A stretch of 64,000 nucleotides of DNA from Todiramphus chloris collaris (GCA_025345505.1 JANVCC010000018.1:60536199-60600198); one strand, 5' to 3'. Positions 34,201 through 48,115 are shown, counted from the stretch's first letter. Made by a program: numbers and translations. The notes: generated from the sequence alone by a model not told the origin.

Positions 34201-36540
34201 GATATTTTCCATGGCTTTCTGTGATTTATTACAGCATGTTGGCACTAACCAAGGAGTTTTGATGTAGTGTGTATCTTATCCAAATTCTTCTCATAGAAAT
34301 GATTTTTGATCTGTCATGTCTATCTTTAAGTTCATAGGTCCCTGGAAGAATGACTTTATTCAACACAAATATGAATAATATGGAAACAAAACACTTCCCT
34401 TTGTACAGTTTTTTAGGTTGAGAGTCTCACACCGATTCATAGATCTCTAGTGTCAGACCTGCTTTGACCTGCTGCTTAAGCATCACTCTTTACTAATTAG
34501 CAGTATGTTCAATAAAAGGTAGAAGTTATCGGCTGACAGGCGGCATTAGTTTGATGACACTGTGAGAATACTTACAAAATTAAATTAGTCTCATCATTGG
34601 TTAAAAGAATGAATACAGACCAATAAGCCATGGTAGGGATAACATGCATATGGGAGAGGTTTCCCTCAAGTTTTCTCAAAAAAAAAGAAACCTACAGCAC
34701 TGCAGGAAGTTATCCCTGCTCTCCTTGGGCTAAATGAAATGAAAATATAATTATGGGGGTGAAGGCTGCAATGCAGAATTTTTATATTTTTACTGGGAGC
34801 AATGCTTAATGGCCCAGTAAAGCTGTAATAACATACAGAGCCATTCATCTCCAGGCCTCTGAGACAAAAATAGTCCAGACACAGCCACAACGAGGTTGTT
34901 ATCTGGTGAACATCCAGTAAGACAAAAATTGGATATGTTCCAGTCACTTCCAAATGAGCCCTGTGTGCAAAGCTGGTAGTTATAAAACTGTTTTCAGTTT
35001 CCATCCAGAAAGGTAACATGGTGAAAGAGAAGTTAAAAAATCTCATCTGTGGTTTTGGCAGACCCAGTGAGGGGAAGAGACTGACCAGTGGAAGTAGTGA
35101 ATTTGGTTTGGGAGGACAGGTATTTGTCTCAAGTCCTGCACACACAATACCATTCAAACTTTATGCTGCAAAGCAAACCTGGCACTTCAACCAGAGGTTC
35201 AGCATTGCTCTCTCTATAACAATTTATATACAGGGTGACACACAGCCACAGAGCAAGCACAGCTGGTGTCTGGCAAGACCATGTGACAAGTTGTACAAAC
35301 AACTGCAAAAATTTTAGGAAGCTGTAACAAAGAAAAGACTTTACAAGCCATTTATTTTACACTTTTCATGAAAACTTAAAAACCTGCAACAATCACACTT
35401 CAACATTAAAACTTGTAATCTCGGTTCCAGGCTGTTTTCTACCACGCAGGGAATTGTAGAAACAACTCAGACTAGTCTGTTTGCTATAGGAAACGCCATC
35501 AGCAAAATGCTTCTCTAACAACTATACCAAATTGTCATTTTCCTTGCCATTGGCACACAAATTATCACAAATGACCCAAGGAACAGGAGGGATTTATTTT
35601 GTAGCTGTTAGAACTTGCCTCTCACATGAAGGAGATAATCTCCCAAGATTTACTCCTGTGATGGGATATTCCAATCATTCAATGGATTTTAGGATTAGTC
35701 ATATACGAGGTACAATTCTTTTTAGCTGTTTTGAAATCTCAGGAGTGAGAGCTCTCAAAATTAACTGCTTGTGGGGCCAGCCCTCAGTGATTTGAACTCA
35801 GCCAATACTTTCCCATGTTGCTGCACAACAAAGACCAATTGAACAGTCTATTTTCCTATTTGTAAGCATCATTAGAAAAGTGCTGGACTGGCACAAATCA
35901 ACTTTGAATTTTGCAATGCATTTTAAGGACTTAGTGAACATCCACCTGGAAAATTTAGCACTTGCTTCATGTCATGGGTAACATTTTCTATTTTTTTGTC
36001 CCTTACAAACATCATGGTGCCTTTGTTGGAGGGTGTTGTGTGCTTTGGTTTCCTGGCAATCCCTGGAGGGCCGGCTGAAGAGGCAGGATAAGGCATTTTC
36101 CTTTTGCCTCCAAGAACTCTGTGCTCACATACTGGGTATTGTCTGAAGTGACATAAGTCCTGAGTGATTTTCTATTGACATGTATTCTCCTTGTATCAAA
36201 TCAGTGGACAAAACCCACCATAATATGACTGAGCCAACGGTGTACATAATTTTTTTTTTTAATTAACGGGCAGTAACCAAATCAGGTGATCCAGCTAAAA
36301 ATTTGATTGAAGCTGGTCACAGCCTTCTTATTAGGCATTTCACAGTCAAATATTAAAAACCAACCACCTTGATCTTCACCTCAGCAGGTTTTATACCAAA
36401 ACAGTTTCATTTTCCCCAGCCTCCAATATGATGCAAAACTAATATATGGTTAACCTCCTAAATGAAGTTAAAGGTGACAAGGGGACAGAAGAAAATGGGG
36501 AAAATATCTAAATCCCTCAAAAAAGTACTCAAAGTTAATG
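31239..36540. other. Unique non-coding DNA with poly-A tract
   Basis: No supported gene. An uninterrupted A23 run lies at 32520-32542; no gene-like or retrocopy-like sequence precedes it, so I do not call a processed pseudogene. The 163-codon minus-strand frame at 34666-35157 has no recognisable domain and is overlapped by a 99-codon plus-strand frame. A T run occurs near 36249-36260. Confidence 0.55.
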
Positions 36541-36598
36541 TTTATTTGTTTGATTGTTGGCTTTGGGTTTGTTTGTTTGTTTGTTGTTTCTTTTGTTT
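36541..36598. repeat. Imperfect (TTTG)n tract
   Basis: TTTG/TTG units around 'gggtttgtttgtttgtttg' with interruptions on both sides. Simple-sequence DNA. Confidence 0.75.
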
Positions 36599-39500
36599 TA
36601 ATTTTGGTTTTTACGAATAGATAGATTTTAAAATGACAGATGCTGAATATTTCTGGAGAGATTTAATTCCTTGTCTTCAGGCAATGAACCTGTCATCAGA
36701 TTGACAGACTTGACCAGGAGAGTTTCCTCCTGCAATTATTTGCATAGGAAACTGTGTCAAGGAGTCACCCCATGGGTTCAGGGAGAGGTTTTGATTTTAC
36801 TCAAATGATTCATGATATTACAGTGCTATGTTCTCTTTGGATGTTTGATGTTCACGGTGATGTAATTTTCATGTTTTGAAATATTGTGTCTTATGTTTTA
36901 CCTTCAACCTGCCTGCTTTTGAGGTAGTCAAGGAGCATGTTCCTCTAAAGGAGTACTCTGAATTCTCATAAAAAGATACTCTAATTATCCAGGAACTTGC
37001 ACAGCCCAGCCCTGTTTATAATAACCTCAGGAGCAACCTCCATTCCAGAAATAATTTATCAGGGAAACTGAAAGTGTTTAAGTCACTCTATAACTTGAGT
37101 GAGGTAAATGTAAACATTCCACCTAGGCAAACAGCAAAGGAGGCCATGCTGTTACAAATTTTGAACAAGTGATACCAGAGCAAAATATGAACCCAGGACA
37201 GGACAGTGTGACAAACTCCAAAGAATTCTAAAACTAAGCATTTAGGAAGGAACCCTACATTTGAGTCAGTCCCACACAACTTCTACTTCTTTACACCCAA
37301 CCTTGATGCTCCAGCTTTGCATTGCCAGTACTTGCCACACAGCACCATTGTCTCTCCTGCTCAGGTCTTTGGGAAAAGCGTGATCCAGGGCTGTGACAGA
37401 GAAGTCCAAGTGAACAGGAGAAGCTGCAGTGAAAGTTACAATGAAGCCAGAGGAGCAGGTCAAGCAGGAGGATATATTCCCTGGTGTCACGGCTTCTCCC
37501 TGTCTTGCCACATTTAACTTTGGCTTCACTAGCATATTTGATGCTCTCAGAGATATCAGAACCTCAGCATTTTAGAGGGCTGGTCCAGTTCACATATCCA
37601 TGTTATTGAAATAGTAACACCAACCAATTCTCCAGTTCTGTGCAAGTGCAGATTGAAAGCAATCCCCTTCAGCCATTTTCACAAATCACATTTGTTTCAA
37701 AAAGCCTATTTTCAGTTTGACATCTGAAATGCACAGGTGAGCTTGTAACAAACCCTGGCTCTGTTTAAAAACAAAGCTTCACTTCCGGGTCTCTTTAGAT
37801 AGGAGAAGCAAAGCTGCTTTCTCATGCTTTAGATCTGCTAGTCTTTCCCTCTCTCTCTCTGATTTTGTCGGTGCCAATATTGTTTTGCAATGTTGTTTTG
37901 TCAATGGTGAAATGGCATATGCTAACAGAAATATTCATTCATAATTTATTCATAAATATTCCAACCAATCTTTCATCTTCAGCCAAGGCAAAAAAATGGA
38001 CAAACACTCAGGCTTCAGTTTTCAAGCACTTTATTCACTGCACTTGGAATCAACTGTGCTTCACTTTTCCGAAGACATCCATACCCTCTTTTTTTCTGGC
38101 AGGTGCTGCACTTTGGATCACTGGAATAGAGTATTAGAAATAATTCAGGAATACCCTCAGAAAACTGGATGACATTTCTTCACTCCATGACTTCTTCAGG
38201 TTCACCTTCAGCTTTGCAATTTTTTTTTTGGTGTATTATAAAGAAAAAGAAAAGTTGCTTCTTTCAGAAACAGATACATCTACTCTTAGCATGATGATGG
38301 CCACTCACAGATTTCATAAGCAGGGTCTGTAGAAAGTCCTAAAAACAAAGCCAGAAACATTTACAAAGATGTTATGTATACATCAGAATAATTTTTCTGA
38401 ACTATTAGCTTTTGCCGGTTGTGTGTGTGTCCTTTACAAGCATGTCACATGCTTCCTAGAGTGAAAGTAAGAGACACATGTTGGACCCCGAGATTTCAAA
38501 AGGTATGCGTGCTTTGTGTCCAAGTATTGTCTATCTAACAACGGAGCTATTCCACGGAAGCAGCTGAGCAGATGCTTCTTTCTCCCCAGCCTTTGTAGAA
38601 CAAAGCACCAGGCTCCTCAGGAGTCAACTTTGTTGTTTCACTGTTGTATAATGAGCTGTCATCCGGCTACAGGCGCCAGTGGCCGCAGGCCCCCTTACAG
38701 GAGCCAACAGTTCAAAAGCAGGGCTGGGTTTATGTGGTTTAATGTGATGTGTCAAGCGTCTTTATTACAAGCATTCTTGCAGTGTTTGCTGTTAACACTC
38801 AGAAAAGAACATGTATCAAATTTAGACAGGATACGGGGAGGGACAGAGGACAGCTCTGGCAGCAGCTATCACTTGCTTTAACAGAAACTGTACTTTTCAG
38901 GGCCAGCATGCAAACTACCAAGAAAATACTTCAGCATGCTGTAATATTGATCTTCTCTGAACATCAGGTGGGATTACAACCAATAGTGTTTGTCACTGGT
39001 AATCTGGTTTTTGCCCCTTCCCTATATCCTTGGCAGTTACTTCCAAGGAAAGAAAACAATATTTTGCAGATAAATGTTTGTGGCTAAATGAGTCAAGCCA
39101 GATGTGAGTTAAACTTACAGTATTTGTGATGGTTTAATACTCTCTTACCAAGTGACTGTTTAACTCCCATTCAGACTCTTGGGAACAATATGACAAAACA
39201 TCCCATGTAGTAAGTGCTCAGTAGAAGTCCCTCTGCCAGAGACAACATACTGCAAATACTACTATATTAAATGAACTCAGCATAGGAAAAGACACTTATC
39301 ATCAACATATTCTTCAAGGAACCAGAGCAAAAAGAAAAAATCTGGAACCACAACCAAAACCCGTTGCTGACAGACCAAGCCCTTGTGGAAACCTCTGTCT
39401 TTTCTTCTGCCACATCTATTGCACAGGCACCACAGTAATAAATGATTCAGGTATATTCCTCCTCAAATCTAAGAAAGATGACATGCTTCATGGTTATGAT

Positions 39501-42500
39501 AGGCAGGTGGACAGAATGATTTTAAAAGTACTCTGTTCGTTCCCGTTTCTCAGCATACCTGTATTTATTTTGATTTATAGCTTAAACCTCCTGGCTCCAG
39601 ATAACCCTTTCAGAAATAAAATTGACATACCAGGCAATAATAATCTACATGTAAATGGAAAAGCTTTTCTTTTCCATTAACTCATTGACTCATTCATCTT
39701 TCAAGTCTCTGCTCCATACACCTTTCTTATAGCAAACCCTCTGCCACTGACATTCATGCATGAACTGTCTATCATAACTACTGACAAGAAAGAAGCAAAA
39801 GCAAGCTGTTTGTTTGTACAGGAGTGAGAATGGTTTTGTGTTTAGGTTTTGTGTTTGCCTGTGACCAAAGACATATGGATTCCTTTCTTTATGCAGAGCC
39901 ATGATTTCTGTGACTTTGTACCATTTACCTTACCACTTGTCTTGATTCTCCTTCTGCTAAAGAGAACATTATGATAACAGGGCTTTCAAATCACTCAGGG
40001 ACAATATAAGTATTTGCTTCATTTTGACAGTGGAAAGCACATTCACTAGTTTTAGTTTCATATATGAGTAATTAGGTTACCATAAAGAGTGCTGTATTGT
40101 AATCATCCATCTACACCAACTTTCTTAACCAAAATTTCCCTAAAGTCTATATCTATGCTAAGAGTGCTAGGCAAGCAAACACCAGCTGAGCAAGAAGACC
40201 AAGCCTTGTTATGGTAAGTAGATAGACAACACCCAAGGAAGGTAGCCCAAGGCAATGGGCAGCTGGATAGAAAACAAAGAAAATTCCTTTTTCATAAATG
40301 TGCTCCTCCCCAGCAGCACACAAACACGCCTAAACTAGCTTTCTACAGTTCAAATAAAACCACCACAACTCTACCTAGCAACAGGCTCCCTTACAGGGAT
40401 TACATGCTCCAATGCAAGCATATGTGCTACTGTACTGTGTGATGATTTCCCACTTTCCTTCAAAACAGTAAGGCAAAAATCCCACGAGCATGTAAAAGGG
40501 TATGTATATCTTGTGTGTTGTCATACCGCCTTCTAACAACAGTACATTTTTACCAGAGCACTGTCTAACCAGTTACTTAATAAGAGATGTCCTTCCCAGT
40601 GCCAATGAAAACATGAACACTCTTCAGTGAGCAAACTCTTGAAATCCTTTCCAATGCTTTGTTCAACCTGATAACCCTCCACAAAATAGTGCAACTGTGA
40701 CAAAATGATGTTTGTCAGTGGTAAAAGAGAAGGAAAGGAGGTTTGAGGTCTTTATCCCCAGGTCTTATACACTTGTCTTCAAATTGCACTGCCTGCCTTT
40801 CTCCTTCATGCATTTCCCTGGCCATTAGCACCCCTATACATGATTGGGAGCACTTGATGTGACCTCACATTATTCATTAAAAGGTAAGAAAAATGCCTCT
40901 TCATAGAGCTGCTCTGTCTTCTTATCATAGCACCAATCTCACCCACCATATTTTTAATCACTATCATGTCTGAATCCATGTGCTGCATGCCCCTGGGCTC
41001 AGGAACCTTATTATATTGTCAGTCTGTAGAGAGCCATGCACACTCTCTATTTATAAATAACAGAAGTAATTATTACTAGTAAATAATATATACTCTCTCA
41101 TTTAAGATGAATCATGTTCTCTAGTCAGCCTGGAGAATGAATAAAATAGGCAAAGCTACAAGGCATCACTTTAAAATACTTCTTATATAATTATTATGAA
41201 ATTGCATTAGGCTATGACTCATTCTTGCAAATGCAGGGTTCATTAAGGGTAATTAAAATAAGTCACTATCTCTTCAAGGCAGTGACTCATAGCCTGCTGC
41301 CCATAGCAGTGTGCAGTGAAGTCAGAGAGAAGTTCCCCTCTTCCCACTGAAAAAGAAATAATAGCTTATTAAAGCAGTGGGTAGGATCAGTCTGTCCTCC
41401 TCTTCATTTAGCCATCAGGTTTGATTTTTTTTTCCATATTCAAGAAATTAAATCAACTACATATTAACTAAATATCTCAGTAGGACTATAAGGAAAAAAG
41501 AAGAGGGCTAAACACAACTGCATTATACCCAAATAACATTTCCCTAATTTTTTTTTTTTTGTAATGGTTTTTTTTGTAGCATTTAGAAAAATGGTGTTGT
41601 CTGTGTGTAGCAATATAGCAGTCACCTCATCAAAAGTTGTTAACCATAAGGTGCCATACTTAGTAGATATATACGGATCATTTAATGACAGAATTCAAGT
41701 TTCACCTGAGATAGCACTAAAATCACCCAAGAGCTAAGAGGAATAAATTATGTCATGCTCCTCTGATACTATGGGAGGAATTATAACAAGACAGGTGATG
41801 TTAACCTCTGCACACATGTGTACCTGCACAATAGCTGACAAGAGTTTATACTCTCAAATCTTTCCTAAAAATACATGTCTTAGCCGAGTCAGGTCAGAAT
41901 AATTCACACAGTTTGTGAATTGGATCACCAAACTACAAAGCTACTGAAAAAAATGAGTATAAAATACAGAATTTAGCTGCACCTCTCTCCCACACTCTAG
42001 CTCTAATGACAGCTTATAAGTAGCTCTTTCTTTATTGCTACCATGGTTTTCCATGCTCTTCAGCTGGTGTTATGTGTTTTCTGGCATGCTTTGCTAAATG
42101 AATTTTATTTCTTTATACGTATATACTTTTCAGCTCTTTTGATGTGGGAAAAGCCAGACATCAAATACATTTCTCATTGATATTCTTAACGGTATTTCCT
42201 ATGAGAAGATTGTTGTCCACATGATGAGAATTAACTTAGAGAAAAGAGCATGCTTTTCAGTATATAAATTAATCTAAAATCTACCAATGCTGGAAAATGG
42301 ATTTTGGGGGAATACATGATTAAGCCGATCATGTTAAAAGAATGCTTCCTCATTACAAAACCCCTTTGCAATAACACAGATTATGACTGTAGGAATCTAT
42401 GACAGTTCAGTATTAATTAGTTAGGCTAATTTTCCTTAAAGATTACCATTTCTGCTAAAGCTTGCAAAAAGCTCTGCAATATCAATAATGGGGCCCATGC

Positions 42501-42974
42501 AGAGTTTAACCTGTTATATGGGTGTAATCAGGATGAATGTGTTCAGGAAGCTGCCAGAAATACCGAAGGAGGTGCAGGACTCATGATGCCCAAGTCAGGG
42601 TAACTTAAAACAGTGCTTTATGCACTTAACCTTCTTTTTCAGGCTTCCCAAGCACATTCCAAATATTGAGTGGTTGTTTCACCACTTTCTCTGGACCAAA
42701 GGGGACATTAACATATCATCTCGACAAGCCCCATCTGAATACAAAGCATGATATTGTACATCAGCCCCAGGGCCTAGAAGGTAGAGCGGAGTTCATTTAG
42801 TACACTGTTTGTTAAAGAGGTTTAACTGATAATTTGTTTCTTTTCCTTGTTGGAAGCAATGATAGAAGCAATCTGCTTTGGAATTTGTACCAAGGTTTCC
42901 AAATATCAAAGGTATATCATAGAGTATAAGCCCATTTGCATAAAAAGAAAAGTGTAAATTTACATTGTTGCAAT
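36599..42974. other. Unique non-coding DNA
   Basis: Longest stretch in the window without any recognised element. It contains a short CT run (37848-37860), T runs (38219-38229, 41550-41561) and short open frames only. The 38.5-38.9 kb part has a 121-codon plus-strand frame overlapped by another plus-strand frame in a second phase; neither resembles a known protein. The proportion of plain sequence suggests an intergenic desert or a large intron. Confidence 0.55.
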
Positions 42975-43549
42975 TGTAATGGTTCTGTCTGGGACAGAGT
43001 TAACTTCCCTCATGCCTAGTTCTAACATTTGTGTCTAGAGTGGTATTGATAACACACCAGTGTTTTGGCTATTGCTGAGCAGTGCTTGAAGAGCATCAAG
43101 GTTGTCTCCAACCCTCTCCACCAAAGGTCAGTAGGCTGGAGGTGAGCAAAATGTTGGGAGGGGACATAGCCAGGACAGCTGACCCAAATTGACCAAAGGG
43201 ATCCTCCCTATTATATGATGTCATGCATAGCAATAAAAGTTGAGAGAAAGGGCATCAGGAGGAGGGGGAATGGGTAGTCAAGGCATTTGTCTTTCAAAGC
43301 AAAGACTACACATCCTGAGGTCCTGCTTCCCAGGAGGGGGCTGGATGTTGCCTACCGATGGAAACATCTACCAATTTTGCCTTACTTCTGTGTGCAGCCT
43401 TTGCTTTTTCTCATTAAACTGCCTGTATCTCAACCCATGAGGTCACTCATCATATTTTCTCCCCCCTGACCTATTGTGAAGGGGGAAGTGAGAGCAGCTT
43501 GGCATGGGAGGGAGGGTGTCTGTCATCCAGTCAAGGCCCACCTACGACA
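42975..43549 (+). mobile_element. Solo LTR, avian ERVL-like endogenous retrovirus
   Basis: Begins 'tgtaatggttctgtctggga' plus 'cagagttaact' and ends in 'cgaca', matching the ends of the abundant bird ERVL-type LTRs (TG...CA). Internal landmarks are in the right order: 'gataacacaccagtgttttg', 'ccaggacagctgacccaaat', 'tgaccaaagggat', 'atgatgtcatgca', an AT-rich TATA-like 'aataaaag' at 43232-43239, and an ATTAAA polyadenylation signal at 43413-43418 followed by 'ctgtatctcaacccatgag'. No gag, pol or env sequence flanks it, so it is a solo LTR left by recombination. No clear target-site duplication was found, which suggests age. Confidence 0.9.
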
Positions 43550-45317
43550 ATAACATTCACTGACATTTAACCTCTTATGCTTTGACATGCCAGAACTTTC
43601 AGTTCAGATAGGAAGAAATGGAAGATCTTTCCTAGTTTATCATTGCATCTGTCTGTTCTTCACGCCTCATTCATACACATTCTTATGGTTCAGGTCTTCA
43701 TGTGATAAAAGCTCACACCATACATTAGGTGTTGCACCAATCTATTAAACAGAAATATCACATTATTTTTTTGTGAGACCACTTTGCACAGTGGCTCTCT
43801 TGTATAAAATGAGTTTTTCATTTGAAAGCAGTGAGTCATGAACACACAGCAGCACTCTAAAAATCAGCATCACAAATAACCACCTCCTCAGCAGAGAGGT
43901 GCCAATTTTGTGACCCAGAAGTTCGGAAGATCACATTAAAATCCTTAGCTGATCTGTTCTGTCAATTATAATGACATTTATCAGTGTTCTGTCAGCTCCA
44001 TCCAATGTCTCCTTCATATAAAATTAATCTACTCCCTTTTTCCCTCAGAAATCTTTTAAAAGCATAACTGGACAGAGAAAAGAAGTTTACTAAAATGTTC
44101 TCTATTCTCTCCTGGTTTTGCAGGCATGTGCTTAAGCACTGTAGAAAATATTTCAACATTTTTCATTAAAATTACTTCTAAATACAAAAGAAATCTATTC
44201 TTGGGAACATCAGTCACCTGACAAACAGAAAACCTTTGAAATGTGGTCTGTACTTCTAAAAGAAAAAATCTGAATTCCAAATTCTTGGCCTTCCTGCAAT
44301 ATGCTGGACTTCCCTCCTCTCATTCATGTCCATCCTAAAACATTCATAACGCTTTGTCTCACCAGTGGCACTTCATTAGTATGCAAAAAGAATGACCAAA
44401 GCTATCATTGCAGGACTAGGAACAAATGTGTATGAATTATGTATGCCTGTGTACTAAAGAACTGTACGAGATTGTTTTTATTATACCCATTATCCTGTCT
44501 TTGCTACTCCTCCATTCCTATTTATGTTTCTGATTCATCTCAATATAAACTCCTAAAGTTAGACACCGTATCCCTGCAATATCTATGGCACTAATGGACA
44601 GTTCTAAAACAACAGTGACTAGAATGCCATTGATTATAATGCTCATCCAGAAGACCTGTGAGCAAACCAAGCTTGAAAGTTTTACTCATCATAGGTATAA
44701 ATTAGTTAGGATAGACATATGCAAAAAATAAATTCCTTTTAACAATACATCATTTTTATTGAACAACACCAGACACTCAGTTGTCTGAATTGTGTATGAT
44801 GACTGCATTTAGTGCTATTCTTCATATTAACTAGTGCAACACTGAACATCAGGGCACATTGGTCAATCTATATATGTCAACTTCCAAGACACAGCTTTTT
44901 GCTTCCAGCAACAAGAGTCAATGTTAGATCCTGACAAAATTACCACAAATACAGCTTGCAGCTTATGGGACAATAAGGTCTTTGAACTGCTTGTTGTAGT
45001 ACTTCAAGAAAAATTGAAAACAGAAATTAAAATTACTTTTGCTTTTATATGCCTAATTTAATCCAGTGGGTTAGAGGAAGAAGCAATCAGTTCTCTCTTT
45101 GACTTTGTATACATTGAGATAACAATGGCTTTTGATAGGAATCAAGTTTGTTTTTTTTTTTTTTCCCCAGCTACCTATGTTCGTAAAAGCATGGGCATTG
45201 TTCTAATTGTTGTCACTGTGAAATGTTGGTGTGATATTCAGTGCAGTATTACAGGTATTACTATGCTTCAGACACTTTGGAAGGCATTTGCAAATTCAGT
45301 GGCTTATTTATTTAAAA
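43550..45317. other. Unique non-coding DNA
   Basis: Nothing recognised apart from a T run at 45151-45165. Short frames only (74-77 codons). Lies between the solo LTR and the large antisense CR1. Confidence 0.55.
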
Positions 45318-45471
45318 TCACGGAATCACAGAATGTTAGGGTATGGAAGGGACCTTGAAAGATCATCTAGTTCGATCCCCCTGCCAGAGCAGGATCACCT
45401 AGATTAGGTCACACAGGAATGCATCCAGACGGATTTTGAATGTCTCAAGAGAAGCAGACTCCACAACCACC

Positions 45472-45945
45472 CTAGGCAGACCTCCAGTGGTCTGTCATTC
45501 TCACCATGAAAAAGTTTCTCCTTATGTTTACATGGAACCTCCTCTGTGCCAGCTTGTACTCATTGCCCCTTGTCCTATCATTGGACAACACTGAGAAGAG
45601 CCTGGCTCCATCCTCCTGACATTCACCTTTTACATATTTATCAACATTAATGAGGTCACCCCCCAGTCTCTTCTTCTCCAAGCTAAAGAGACCCAGCTCC
45701 CTCAGCCTTTCCTCATAAGGGAGACATTCCACTCCCTTAATCATCTTTGTGGCTCTATGCTGGACTCTCCAAAGCAGTTCCCTGTCCTTCCTGAACTGAG
45801 GGGTCAAGAACTGGACACAATATTCCAGATGCAGCCTCACCAGGGCAGAGTAGAGAGGGAGGAGAACCTCTCTCAACCTACAAACTGCACCCCTTCTATA
45901 ATACACCCCAAGATGCCATTGGCCTTCCTGGCCACAAGGGCACAT
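45472..45945 (-). pseudogene. CR1 ORF2 C-terminal domain, open 157-codon remnant
   Basis: Encodes the CR1 ORF2 C-terminus: '[20 protein letters not shown]', '[38 protein letters not shown]', '[14 protein letters not shown]'. The frame stays open through the conserved block but has lost its link to the RT upstream, and the end differs from the usual '[19 protein letters not shown]' because of a deletion near 45480. Same element as the adjacent RT remnant. Confidence 0.88.
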
Positions 45946-46037
45946 TGCTGGCTCATGGTCATCCTACTGTCCACCAGGACCCCCAGGTCCCTTTCCCCTA
46001 TGCTGCTTTCCAACAGGTCAGTCCCCAACCTATACAG

Positions 46038-46861
46038 TTACCCAGGGTTGTTCTTTCCCAGATTCAAGACTCTATACTTGCCTTTATTGGATTTCATTAA
46101 ATTTCTGCCCACCCAACTCTCCAGTCTGTCCAGGTGTCTCAGAATGGCAGCACAGCCTTCTGGTGTGTCAGTCACTCCTCCCAGTTTTGTGTCATCAGCA
46201 AACTTGATGACAGTGCACTCTGTTCCCTCATCCATTCAATGAATATATTGAATAGTACTGGTCCCAGTACCAACCCTTGAGGGACTCCACTACATACAGG
46301 CCTCCAACTAGACTCTGTCCTATTGACCACAACTGTCTGCCTTCTATCCTTCAGCCAGTTCACAATCCACCTCACTACCCAATCATCCAGACTACACTTC
46401 CTCAATTTAGCTGTGAGGATGCTATGGGGGACAGTGTCAGATGCTTTACTGAAATCAAGATAAACCACATCCACTGCTCTACCATCACCTATCCACCTGG
46501 TTATGTCCTCATAAAAAGCTATCAGGTTGGTCAAACATGACTTTCTGTTGGTAAAACCGTGCTGACTTCTCCTCATGACCATCTTATCCTTGATATGCTT
46601 AGAGACAGTGCTGAGGATAAGTTGTTCCATCACTTTTCCAGGGATGGAGGTGAGTCTGTCAGGTCTATAATTACCTGGGTCCTCCTTCTTACCCTTTTTG
46701 AAGACTGAAGTGACATTTTCTTTCCTCCAGTCCTTGGGCACCTCTTCTGTTCTCCGTGACTTACCAAAGATGATGGAGAGTGGCCTAGCAATGCCCTCTG
46801 ACAGCTCCCTCAACACCTCTGGGTGCATCCTATAAGGACCCATGGATTTATGGGTGTCCAA
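46038..46861 (-). pseudogene. CR1 ORF2 reverse-transcriptase core, frameshifted
   Basis: A 229-codon open frame (46861 down to 46172) covers most RT blocks: '[24 protein letters not shown]' with '[13 protein letters not shown]', then '[14 protein letters not shown]', '[19 protein letters not shown]' (motif A Asp present; the usual Phe-Asp is Ser-Asp here) and '[17 protein letters not shown]' (motif B). Motif C, Phe-Ala-Asp-Asp, lies at 46202-46191 in a different frame (46235 down to 46038), so a small indel near 46225-46235 separates it from motifs A and B. All catalytic residues survive in pieces, but no single protein can contain them. Confidence 0.9.
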
Positions 46862-48010
46862 ATTGTTTAATTGGTCCCTAACCGAGTCATCATCAACTGG
46901 GGGAAACTTTATCCTGACTTCATCTGGGTCCTTAGGGGTCTAGGGCTCCTGAGGACAGCCTCAAGCAGCATAGACAGAGACAAAGAAGGCATTCAGTAAC
47001 CCCCCCCTTCTTCATATCCTCTGTCAGCAGGGCACGCACCTCGTTCATCAGTGGGCCTACATTGCCTCTAGTGTTAGGTTCAATTGAATTGTATTTGAAG
47101 AAGCCCTTTCTGATGTCTTGACCTTTCTTGCAAGGTTGAACTCCAAGGAGACCTTAGCTTTCCTGGTTCCCTCCCTGTATCCTCTGACAACAGTCTTATA
47201 TTCCTCCCAAGTGACCAGCCTCTCCTTCCATGATCTGTAGACTCTCTTATTCCACCTGAGTTTGCCCAGAAGTTCCCTGTTTAACTATGCGTGTCTCCTG
47301 TCTCCCTTTCTTGATTTCCTACCTGTTGGGATGCTCTGATCTTGAGCTTGGAAGAAGCTGTCCTTGAATGTTAACCAACTATTTTGAGCCCCTTTACCTT
47401 CTAGTACCCTGTCCCATGGGATTTCCCCTAGCAATTGCTTGAAAAGGCCAAAGTTGTCCCTGATGAAGTCCAGGGTTGCGATTCTGCTTGGTATTCTGTT
47501 CCTGCTGCACAACATCCTGAACTCCACCGTCTTGTGGTCACTGCAGCCAAATCTGTCTTCAACCTTCACTGCTTCAACCAGACCCTCTCCTAGTTGTCTC
47601 ATCCATCATTTGCATCAAGAAGTTATTGTCAATGCACTGAGGAACCTCCTAGAGTGTGACTAGCTGTCTGAGTGGTCCTTCCAGGAAATATCTGGATAAT
47701 TAAAATCCCCCATGAGAACCAGGGCCTGTAATTGCAAGGCTGGTATCAGCTGCCTGTAGAGGGCTCAGCAACTTCCTCATCCTGATCAGGTGGCCTGTAA
47801 TAGACACCCACAACAGTATCACCCATTCCAGCCTGCCCCTCAGTTCTCACCCACAAACTCTCAACTCACTCCTCATGCACCCCTGGACAGAACTCAATAC
47901 ATTCTAGTTGCTCTCTCACATAAAGAGCAATTCCACCACCTTGCCTTGCAAAAGCGCAACTCCACCACCTTGCTTCTTTCCTAAAAAGGATGTAGCCATC
48001 CATTAGATGT

Positions 48011-48115
48011 GGAGCTTGAGGATATGGTGTAGTGGTTAGAGAAATGCTAGGACAAAGGTTGGACTTGATGACCATGGAGGTCCTTTCCAACCATAATGAT
48101 TCTATGATTCTATGA
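48011..48115 (+). mobile_element. CR1 3' tail inserted in antisense CR1
   Basis: About 105 bases of a sense CR1 3' UTR: 'gaggatatggtgtagtggtt', 'ggttggacttgatgacca', 'ggaggtcctttccaacc' and the tail 'gattctatgattctatga' (48098-48115). It separates the antisense 'ITETWW..H' segment (48116-48166) from 'DGYILFR' (below 48011), which are adjacent in CR1 endonuclease domains. It is therefore a short, severely 5'-truncated insertion younger than its host element. Confidence 0.88.

Noticed and set aside
34666..35157. 163-codon minus-strand frame
   Set aside because: No known domain, overlapped by an opposite-strand frame, and its C-terminus is encoded by a T/A run.
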